Of a stretch of 31,857 bases of DNA, positions 22,296-29,700 are shown piece after piece. The notes beneath the pieces are model-generated. The model saw nothing but the letters and a program-made list of their open reading frames with translations. It searched no databases and was not told the origin of the DNA. Every line of letters starts with the position of its first letter. Positions within the stretch are counted from its first letter, which is position 1. Both the position numbers and the translations under genes were made by a program. This stretch comes from CTSOIL-112 sp964293815. GTDB taxonomy: Bacteria > Pseudomonadota > Gammaproteobacteria > Burkholderiales > Burkholderiaceae. The stretch covers positions 1 to 31,857 of the forward strand of contig CAXYYC010000029.1 in the NCBI GenBank assembly GCA_964293815.1, given 5' to 3'.

Positions 22296-22811
22296 ATGAT
22301 TGAATTAACACTGGATGATTCTGACGCGAAGCGCGGATTAGCGCAACTTTTACGCAACGCAACCAATAATCAGCCGATGATGAAGGGCTTGGCCATTGAA
22401 CTGGAGTCGATGACTACGGAGAACTTTGAGAGTGAGTCATGGGGTGGCGACAAATGGAAAGAGCTTCGATATTCCCCCAAGGGTAAAGGTAAAAAACTAC
22501 ATCGTTCGGGTGAGCTTGAGGACAGTATTACCAGCAAAACCAGTGAAAATTTTGCCCGTATCGGTAGCAATATGGTTTACGCGGCCATTCATCACATGGG
22601 GGGCAAGACTTCTGCACATAAAATTGTGCCAAAAAATAAAAAAGGTTTGGCATTCGGCGGCATCGTTCGTAAAGCGGTCAATCACCCCGGTAGTGAAATT
22701 GATCCACGCCCCTATTTGCCGATCAATGGCGAAGGCAAACTACAAGATGATGGCGAGGAACGATTACTCGATGTGGTAGTTGCGGCGTTAAAAAAAGACG
22801 TGTATCGGTAA
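22296..22811 (+). CDS. Virion morphogenesis protein G (Mu gp31-like)
   Basis: A 171-residue protein of the phage virion morphogenesis family: an N-terminal helical region (IELTLDDSDAKRGLAQLL), FESESWGGDKWKEL, a KKLHRSGELEDSITSKTSENFARIGSNMVYAAIHHMGG core (about residues 68-107) and a C-terminal RPYLPINGEGKLQ. Mu G proteins act in tail-head joining. It is the last gene of the rightward arm and ends about 120 bp before the phage end; in Mu the protease gene would come next. AGGA stands before the ATG at a rather long distance. Confidence 0.9.
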   Translation: MIELTLDDSDAKRGLAQLLRNATNNQPMMKGLAIELESMTTENFESESWGGDKWKELRYSPKGKGKKLHRSGELEDSITSKTSENFARIGSNMVYAAIHHMGGKTSAHKIVPKNKKGLAFGGIVRKAVNHPGSEIDPRPYLPINGEGKLQDDGEERLLDVVVAALKKDVYR

Positions 22812-22830
22812 AATACACGCCTCTTTTATT
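22799..22830 (+). terminator. Terminator at the end of the rightward late operon
   Basis: CGTGTAT and ATACACG form a 7-bp stem with a 7-base loop, followed by CCTCTTTTATT. The stem overlaps the last codons and stop of G. It should keep phage late transcription from running into the interrupted cas operon. Confidence 0.7.
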
Positions 22831-22864
22831 GTTTCATTCTGTGCAATTCAATTACAATTAGCCG

Positions 22865-22933
22865 TCCCGTTAAATCCCACTTAATCCAGACTTATCCCAT
22901 TTATCTTAACGAGACGCTCCCATTTATCTTACA
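22865..22933. repeat. Right end of the prophage with transposase-binding repeats
   Basis: TCCCATTTATCTTA occurs twice, at 22895-22908 and 22918-22931, 23 bp apart. Related, less perfect copies (TCCCGTTAAATC at 22865, TCCCACTTAATC at 22875) precede them. The outer copy ends two bases before the terminal CA at 22932-22933. MuA-family ends carry such repeated sites and have TG...CA termini. The next five bases, GGTTC, would be the target duplication. Confidence 0.8.
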
Positions 22934-23993
22934 GGTTCTCAGCTCGCAATCGGCGCAGGCCTTGGCGCTGGATGCCAATGGCAATGCGGCGGCACTACCG
23001 TTGGCGGCTTTTTTCAATACACCGGTAGGCGCGGCGCAAACGGTGAAATTGCGCCAACTGCTCACCCAAAATCACCCTGCACTGAACGGTTGTTTTGCCG
23101 ATGAATCGGCGTTGTCCGACGAGTATCAAACCCTGTTTCAGGCAGCCTTAATCGGTTCGATGGACGCACCCGCCACACACGAGCGCAACAAGCAAATCTT
23201 GTGGCCGCGCACTGAGCAGGCGATTGCGGCTAATGATTACATCTGTTTGGTGCCATTGTATCCTTCAGCATTGACCCACGCGGTGTATCAGCAGATCAAT
23301 CAGGCACGCTATTCGGACGAAAACAAGCTGGCGCGCGACAATCGCTTTAAAAAAACCGCTGAGCACGCGCCCTACGTCAGCATCACGCAATTAGCCATGA
23401 CCAAGCTCGGCGGCACCAAGCCGCAAAACGTCTCGCAATTAACCAGCGCGCAAGGCGGGCGCAATTATCTACTGCCCAATCTGCCGCCCAAATTGCAAGC
23501 GAGCAAAGCCTTTAAACTCTCCACCGCCGCTGTAACCATTTTCAATAAACGCCTGCGCTACCACTGCTATCGCGGCTGGCAGGAATTGAACGAGGTGATC
23601 CAAGCGAAGAAAAGCGTACTGGCGGTACGCGACCAACGCAAACTGGCGTTACAAATGATTTTGACCGAGGTGTTTCAAATTGCCGAGCGCATTCAAACCC
23701 AATGGCCATCGGGCTGGAGCCGTGATTATCAATTAGGCATGGTGGAGAAATACTGGCTCGACCCGAATCGCGCTCAACTCGATGGCGAAGACGATTTCCG
23801 AGAAGCCTGCGATGCGGGTGATTGGGCGAACGACGTGATCCGAGCCTTTGCCTTATGGCTCAATCTGTGGTTGCAGGAAAGCCACCCCAACATTGCACAA
23901 GACTTCGACGCCGCCGAGGAAGCGGAATGGCGTCGCGCCATGGCCTCAGCTCTGCGCACCAGTCATCGCCGCTTTGGAAGGATAGACGTATGA
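22934..23993 (+). pseudogene. cas8f: csy1 (cas8f), 5'-truncated by the prophage
   Basis: The frame is csy1 from the phage end onward and gives about 352 codons; a typical Csy1 has about 430 residues. GNAAALPLAAFFN corresponds to the GNAAALDVFKF block that lies near residue 115 in the Pseudomonas aeruginosa protein, so roughly the first 90-110 residues are lost. KLGGTKPQNVSQL, NYLLPNLPPKL and EKYWLDPNRAQ are intact family blocks. Csy1 recognises the PAM and anchors the crRNA 5' end, so the loss should abolish interference. The first usable start downstream is TTG at 22962. The 3' end overlaps csy2 by four bases (ATGA). Confidence 0.92.
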
Positions 23994-24937
23994 AGCAAGA
24001 AAAATTTTACCTGCTGTTTGACCGCATTCGGATTCAATCAGCCAATGCCATTTCCGGCCCATTGAGTTATGGCTTCCCTGCGCTCAACGGCTTTCTCGGT
24101 GCCATTCATGCGCTGAACCGCAGGCTACCTGAAAGCGATGGCGTGCGCTTGGGCGGGGTGCTGGTCGCCAGTCATGATTGCGATGTGCAGATGTACCGCA
24201 CCCATTCGTTTGCCGATGCGACCTTTAACCAGAGCAGAAACCCTCTGAAAAAGACGGGGGAAACCGCCTCCATCATCGAGGAAGGCAAGGTGCATTTGAC
24301 CGTGAGCCTACTGGTAGAGGTCAGCAAAGCCGACCAAGCGTGGGCGAATCTGAGCCAAAACCCGCAAGCGGACGCTTGGTGTGAACGGGCGCGGATGCTG
24401 TTGATGCAGCAGCGCATCGCCGGCGGCAGTGTCACCCACATTGGCGATGTGCAGTTGTTCGAGCCGCACCAGCAAGATGAGATGATTGCCGCTTTGCTCC
24501 CTGCGTTTGTGCTGATGGATGCGGGGCAGGATTTAATTGCCATCACCCGTGAATTGCAAACCGGCCAACAGCATCAGGTCGATGTATTCAACGAGATTCA
24601 GCCTGCTTATGACGAAGACGGTGCTGTTTTACCCACACCGCACGCCGCACAAGCACAGGCGACTGCGCTGGATGCCTTGATTGAGGTGGCGACCTTGCAC
24701 CATTTGCCGCCCCAAGCCAAAGACAGCAAGGACAGCAAGGACGGCAAAGAATGGCGCACCCACAGCGTGAAAAGCGGGCGCGGCTGGCTAGTGCCTTTAC
24801 CTGTCGGCTATCAGAGCATTGCCCCGCCGTTTGCCGCGGGCGAATTGAGCCACTGCCGCACGCCCGACTACCCGAGCCAATATGTGGAAACCATCTACAG
24901 CCTCGGCAAATGGGTGTTCCCGTTCAGGCTGCCTGAA
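23137..24937. repeat. Neisseriaceae-type DNA uptake sequences in the cas genes
   Basis: AGGCTGCCTGAA is found at 24926-24937 (+) and 23137-23148 (-); AGGCTACCTGAA at 24122-24133 (+). Near-matches lie at 25399-25410 (-) and 26427-26438 (+). The first form is the dialect described for Simonsiella, the second for Eikenella. I found none in the prophage part. Confidence 0.7.
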
Positions 24938-25015
24938 AACTTTGAACAATGCTTTTGGCGCTACGCCACCCCGCAAGACAATTTGTATCTGATTACCCAA
25001 ACCACTTTTAATTGA
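23990..25015 (+). CDS. cas5f: Cas5f (Csy2), type I-F surveillance complex
   Basis: A 341-residue Csy2 protein. The start, FYLLFDRIRIQSANAISGPLSYGFPALNGFLGAIHALNR, is the conserved N-terminal RAMP block; LGGVLVASHDCDVQ and the C-terminal FRLPENFEQCFWRYATPQDNLYL are also typical. It pairs with Csy1 to bind the crRNA 5' handle. A short insertion with the repeated codons for DSKDSKDGK (about residues 244-252) seems a local duplication. It overlaps csy1 by four bases and would depend on translational coupling to the interrupted gene. The reading frame is intact. Confidence 0.94.
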   Translation: MKQEKFYLLFDRIRIQSANAISGPLSYGFPALNGFLGAIHALNRRLPESDGVRLGGVLVASHDCDVQMYRTHSFADATFNQSRNPLKKTGETASIIEEGKVHLTVSLLVEVSKADQAWANLSQNPQADAWCERARMLLMQQRIAGGSVTHIGDVQLFEPHQQDEMIAALLPAFVLMDAGQDLIAITRELQTGQQHQVDVFNEIQPAYDEDGAVLPTPHAAQAQATALDALIEVATLHHLPPQAKDSKDSKDGKEWRTHSVKSGRGWLVPLPVGYQSIAPPFAAGELSHCRTPDYPSQYVETIYSLGKWVFPFRLPENFEQCFWRYATPQDNLYLITQTTFN

Positions 25016-25042
25016 TTCACATTTTTACCAAGGAGCATACAC

Positions 25043-26050
25043 ATGAGCACATTAACCACCGCCAGCGTTTTGGCCTTTGAACGCAATCTGGACATTTCCG
25101 ACGCCACCTTCACCCAAATCGACAGCCAACAAAGCAACGCCAAGCCGGTTAAAGTGGAAGTCCGCGAAAAATCCGTGCGCGGCACCATCAGCAACCGCCT
25201 GAAAAACACCATCGCCAATGACCCGACCAAATTGGATGCCGAAATCCAAAAGCCCAATCTGCAAACCGTGGACGTGGCCGCATTAGACGACGACAAAGAC
25301 ACCCTGATCGTCAACTGGAGCTGCAAAGTTCTCCCCTTTAGCGGCAAACCCAGCGTGTGCAACAACAGCGCCTACCAAGAAAAACTACTCGAAACCGTTT
25401 CAGGCTACCTCACAGAACACGGCGTGAACGAACTGGCGCGCCGTTACGCCGCCAATATCATCAACGCCCGCTGGCTCTGGCGCAACCGCATGGGTGCCGA
25501 AACCATCCGCATCCAAGTGCGCGCCCACATCGACGGTGCCGAGCAAACCCTCGAATTTGCCAATGCCAAAGCGCATCCGCTCAACCATTTTGACTGGCAA
25601 ACCGACGGCCTGAGCCAACTGAGCGACTGGATTGCCCAAGGTCTGCGCGGCGACGCCTTTGTCATTCTCTACATCGAAGCACGCGCCAAAATCGGCTATG
25701 GTCAAGAAGTCTACCCATCGCAAGAACTCATCCTTGACACCGGCAACCGCAAAAGCAAAGTCCTCTACCACATCAACGACAAAGCCGGTATGCACAGCCA
25801 AAAAGTCAGCAACGCCATCCGCACCATCGACACCTGGTACCCCGGCGCACAATTCCCCATCGCCGCCGAACCCTACGGCGCAGTCACCACGCTGGGCACC
25901 GCATTCAGACAGCCCAAACCCGGTACCGACTTCTACACCCTATTTGACAAATGGGTACTCAAAGGCGAAAAACCCAGGGTGGACAACCAACACTACGTCA
26001 TCAGCGTACTGATTCGCGGCGGCGTGTTTGGTGCTAGCGGCAAGGAGTAA
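25043..26050 (+). CDS. cas7f: Cas7f (Csy3), crRNA backbone protein
   Basis: A 335-residue protein matching Csy3: LTTASVLAFERNLDISDATF at the N-terminus, LIVNWSCKVLPFSGKPSVCNN (about residues 89-109), NIINARWLWRNRMGAETIRIQV, and EPYGAVTTLGTAFRQP with DFYTLFDKWVLKG near the C-terminus. Six copies form the helical backbone along the crRNA spacer. AAGGAG precedes the ATG. The gene lies 27 bp after csy2 and is followed at once by cas6f. No damage is visible. Confidence 0.95.
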   Translation: MSTLTTASVLAFERNLDISDATFTQIDSQQSNAKPVKVEVREKSVRGTISNRLKNTIANDPTKLDAEIQKPNLQTVDVAALDDDKDTLIVNWSCKVLPFSGKPSVCNNSAYQEKLLETVSGYLTEHGVNELARRYAANIINARWLWRNRMGAETIRIQVRAHIDGAEQTLEFANAKAHPLNHFDWQTDGLSQLSDWIAQGLRGDAFVILYIEARAKIGYGQEVYPSQELILDTGNRKSKVLYHINDKAGMHSQKVSNAIRTIDTWYPGAQFPIAAEPYGAVTTLGTAFRQPKPGTDFYTLFDKWVLKGEKPRVDNQHYVISVLIRGGVFGASGKE

Positions 26051-26054
26051 AGCC

Positions 26055-26618
26055 ATGAGCCAAACCCACTACCTCGAACTGCGCGCCATACCGCAGGCCG
26101 ACATCACCCAAAGCCAAGTGCTCAGCCACCTGATGCAAACCCTGCACCAATGCCTGCCCGCATACGCAGGCCGCATCGGCGCCGCCTTCCCCGGCTACGG
26201 ACAAGCGCGTACCCTCGGCGGCATCATCCGCCTGATTGGCAACCAAGCAGACTGCCAAAACCTATACCAACAACTGCAACAGCTCGGCATCAACGACTAC
26301 GCCCTGCTCTACCCAGTGACCGCCATCCCCCAAGGCATACACCAACACGTGCGCTACAGCCGCATCCACCACAAAGGCGACAGCGCCCTCAGGCGAGCCG
26401 AAAGGCGACTGACCACCCAAGGCAAATGGCAGCCTGAAATCGCCCAAAGGATGCAAGACAAATGGCAAACGCCCAAACTGCCTCACGTGCATATGAACAG
26501 CAGCAGCACCCAGCAACAGTTCATACTGTGGATCAAGCAACACACCCACACGCACGCCCGAGACGGCCTATTCAGCGCCTACGGCTTAAGCCAACAAGCC
26601 ACCGTCCCGCAGTTCTGA
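26055..26618 (+). CDS. cas6f: Cas6f (Csy4) crRNA-processing endoribonuclease
   Basis: A 187-residue protein, the same length as the Pseudomonas aeruginosa enzyme. The ATG at 26055 has AAGGAG upstream, overlapping the csy3 stop. His31 in QTLHQCL aligns with catalytic His29, and SSSTQQQFILWIKQH with the SQSTGQHFRLFIRH block that holds the catalytic Ser; the end, FSAYGLSQQATVPQF, matches FTCYGLSKGGFVPWF. It cuts the array transcript at the base of the repeat hairpin and stays bound to the crRNA 3' handle. An Arg-rich helix (about residues 110-125) should contact the hairpin. It appears functional. Confidence 0.94.
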   Translation: MSQTHYLELRAIPQADITQSQVLSHLMQTLHQCLPAYAGRIGAAFPGYGQARTLGGIIRLIGNQADCQNLYQQLQQLGINDYALLYPVTAIPQGIHQHVRYSRIHHKGDSALRRAERRLTTQGKWQPEIAQRMQDKWQTPKLPHVHMNSSSTQQQFILWIKQHTHTHARDGLFSAYGLSQQATVPQF

Positions 26619-26758
26619 CCCAAACCCAACCCTTTTTTTGGTCAATTAAAAAACTTATTTAAAAACAAAGAGTTAAAAAATCTACCGAAAAAAGGGTTTT
26701 ACCACCCAAAGCTCTTTAACAACTTGAAAACACAGCCCTAGTTCAGTACACTGCGCTA
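26619..26758 (+). promoter_or_regulatory. CRISPR leader
   Basis: The 140 bp between cas6f and the first repeat are AT-rich and hold no gene. TAACAACTTGAAA at 26718-26730 differs by one base from the inverted IHF consensus, in keeping with IHF-aided spacer uptake at leaders. CTAGTTCA occurs both at 26738 and at the leader/repeat junction, so the last 20 bases may be a decayed piece of a repeat. The array promoter is expected here. Confidence 0.7.
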
Positions 26759-29700
26759 GTTCACCGCCGCACAGGCGGCTTAGAAAACATCAAAAGCCGA
26801 TTGATTGAAAATGTCCAAGTTCACCGCCGCACAGGCGGCTTAGAAAAGCCCCGAGGCGAGACGGGGCAGAAGTATAAAGTTCACCGCCGCACAGGCGGCT
26901 TAGAAAGTTTTGAATATCGTGCAGAGGCACGCCTCTATGTTCACCGCCGCACAGGCGGCTTAGAAAAAATAGTTACAACGCGAATGACCCTGCGCGCGGT
27001 TCACCGCCGCACAGGCGGCTTAGAAAAACGTGTAACCACAACGCTGAAACAACGGTGTGTTCACCGCCGCACAGGCGGCTTAGAAAGGAGAGACATCAAG
27101 TGCTACATCTACGCCTCCGTTCACCGCCGCACAGGCGGCTTAGAAAATTGCGCGTGCAGCCACGCCTCGAATTTTTCTGTTCACCGCCGCACAGGCGGCT
27201 TAGAAATCTGCTTCAACACGATGATGATCGTGTTGAGGGTTCACCGCCGCACAGGCGGCTTAGAAAGCGCAGGATGTGGTGGATGATGTGTATGAGGTGT
27301 TCACCGCCGCACAGGCGGCTTAGAAAGCATGACAATTGATTGGAATTAAAAATGAGCAGTTCACCGCCGCACAGGCGGCTTAGAAATCGGGGCTGGCTTG
27401 CTTCTATCTGCTGATTACGTTCACCGCCGCACAGGCGGCTTAGAAACTTTCCCAAAATGCGCCGGCTTCACCTGCCCCGTTCACCGCCGCACAGGCGGCT
27501 TAGAAAACAACAAATAAGGAGTATGTCATGAAAGTTTAGTTCACCGCCGCACAGGCGGCTTAGAAACATTAAACAAGACGGCCGCAAAAATAATGGCGGT
27601 TCACCGCCGCACAGGCGGCTTAGAAACGAAATCCGCGCTTGACTGGACAGAGTTAAGTGTTCACCGCCGCACAGGCGGCTTAGAAAAATGGCAAACCTAA
27701 TACTTTTGGCAGCCCATCGTTCACCGCCGCACAGGCGGCTTAGAAATCGGTGCATTGCCCTTGTGGCTTTCTGCCCAAGTTCACCGCCGCACAGGCGGCT
27801 TAGAAAATGTTCGATTAGAGCCGGATAAAACCAAAAAGGTTCACCGCCGCACAGGCGGCTTAGAAATTGCCTTCCATGATTATCGTTATACATTAGTGGT
27901 TCACCGCCGCACAGGCGGCTTAGAAAGAAGCAATCGAAAAACATTGCAAAGAAAATACGTTCACCGCCGCACAGGCGGCTTAGAAAATAAATCCAACGAC
28001 CGTAAAGGCCAAAAAACCGTTCACCGCCGCACAGGCGGCTTAGAAAAATATGCAAGCATTACAACGCAATGCGAATGCGTTCACCGCCGCACAGGCGGCT
28101 TAGAAAAATTTCAGAGCCGCCGAGACAACCCGAAAAAAGTTCACCGCCGCACAGGCGGCTTAGAAAAGCGGCAGGCGCAAAGCTGGACGGATACGGTAGT
28201 TCACCGCCGCACAGGCGGCTTAGAAAAACGTTGAGACCGAGACTATTTCAAAATCAAAAGTTCACCGCCGCACAGGCGGCTTAGAAAAAAAGCAGATGAT
28301 GGCGAATTAGAAGACGATAGTTCACCGCCGCACAGGCGGCTTAGAAACTCAATTGTTAACTGCTCGTCTGGGGTATAACGTTCACCGCCGCACAGGCGGC
28401 TTAGAAATGATGATACATCGTTGATGATTCACGACCAAGGTTCACCGCCGCACAGGCGGCTTAGAAAATGCACCATTTGGTTTGGGAGTTATTTCCAAAG
28501 TTCACCGCCGCACAGGCGGCTTAGAAAATCAGTTAAATTTGGCGATCTGGACGTAAGATGTTCACCGCCGCACAGGCGGCTTAGAAATCGTACTTCACCA
28601 GCGTCATCGCAAGGATTTCGTTCACCGCCGCACAGGCGGCTTAGAAAATTTGAGCCAGACTTCCGCGCCTGTCCATGTTGTTCACCGCCGCACAGGCGGC
28701 TTAGAAAAACATCCGCGCCGAGCCTTTGGAGTAGCCCCAGTTCACCGCCGCACAGGCGGCTTAGAAACACATCACCGGCAAAGCCCCGATCAAAGCCGAG
28801 GTTCACCGCCGCACAGGCGGCTTAGAAAACGGGGCGGCGAAATGCGCCGACAATGATGTAGTTCACCGCCGCACAGGCGGCTTAGAAATGTGATCTTTGC
28901 GTCAATTGGTTTAATACCAGGTTCACCGCCGCACAGGCGGCTTAGAAAACAGATGCGGCAAAGATGGGGGTGGCGTTTGAGTTCACCGCCGCACAGGCGG
29001 CTTAGAAACAGTGAAATACAAAGTGCTGTCCCTGCGCCAAGTTCACCGCCGCACAGGCGGCTTAGAAAGCGCCAGTCATTGGTTTGTATTTGAGTGTGGG
29101 GTTCACCGCCGCACAGGCGGCTTAGAAACGCAAATACATGGCCAATCTGGTCAGCAAATAGTTCACCGCCGCACAGGCGGCTTAGAAAATCAAAACTGTA
29201 ACGAAGCGGGTCAGCGCTCAGTTCACCGCCGCACAGGCGGCTTAGAAAATTGCTTGTGCCAGTAGTAGCGTTTTTGTTTAGCTCACCGCCGCACAGGCGG
29301 CTTAGAAAAACCATTTGTGCAAAAGTCGGTGCGCCGCCGTGTTCACCGCCGCACAGGCGGCTTAGAAAAGAAATGGTGCGCGTGGGGCGATTCATCCCTA
29401 AGTTCACCGCCGCACAGGCGGCTTAGAAACGCGTCGGCAACGCATAAATAGACCCGAATATGTTCACCGCCGCACAGGCGGCTTAGAAATTATCATCGAA
29501 CTGAAAATCTTCAAACTTCTCGTTCACCGCCGCACAGGCGGCTTAGAAATACCACCTGACGTATCTGACCGCACAAGTCACGTTCACCGCCGCACAGGCG
29601 GCTTAGAAAATTCACACCGCAAATGATCCGACCAGTCCGTGGGTTCACCGCCGCACAGGCGGCTTAGAAATTATCCGCGCGTGCTGAGCGTGTCGAGGCG

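Larger units (their letters stand above)
1..22933. mobile_element. Mu-like transposable prophage, right part (left end outside window)
   Basis: The segment carries a DD(35)E transposase with its AAA+ partner, Mor and GemA regulators, and a Mu-type head set (gp27 small terminase, large terminase, DUF935 portal, F, G, protease I/scaffold Z, major capsid, gp36). It ends at 22933 in CA, directly after two copies of a 14-bp repeat, as expected for a MuA-family end. Beyond that base the sequence is csy1 in frame. Tail genes and the left end are missing, so at 36-40 kb (usual for the group) about 14-17 kb would lie to the left. Both arms look intact, so the element may still be able to transpose. 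Gene order differs from Mu because the lysis-to-G block is inverted relative to the rest. Confidence 0.93.

Noticed and set aside
22962..23993. Full-length functional Csy1 started from TTG at 22962
   Set aside because: There is no ribosome-binding site and the conserved N-terminal ~100 residues are missing; upstream codons are phage end sequence with no ATG, GTG or TTG start.
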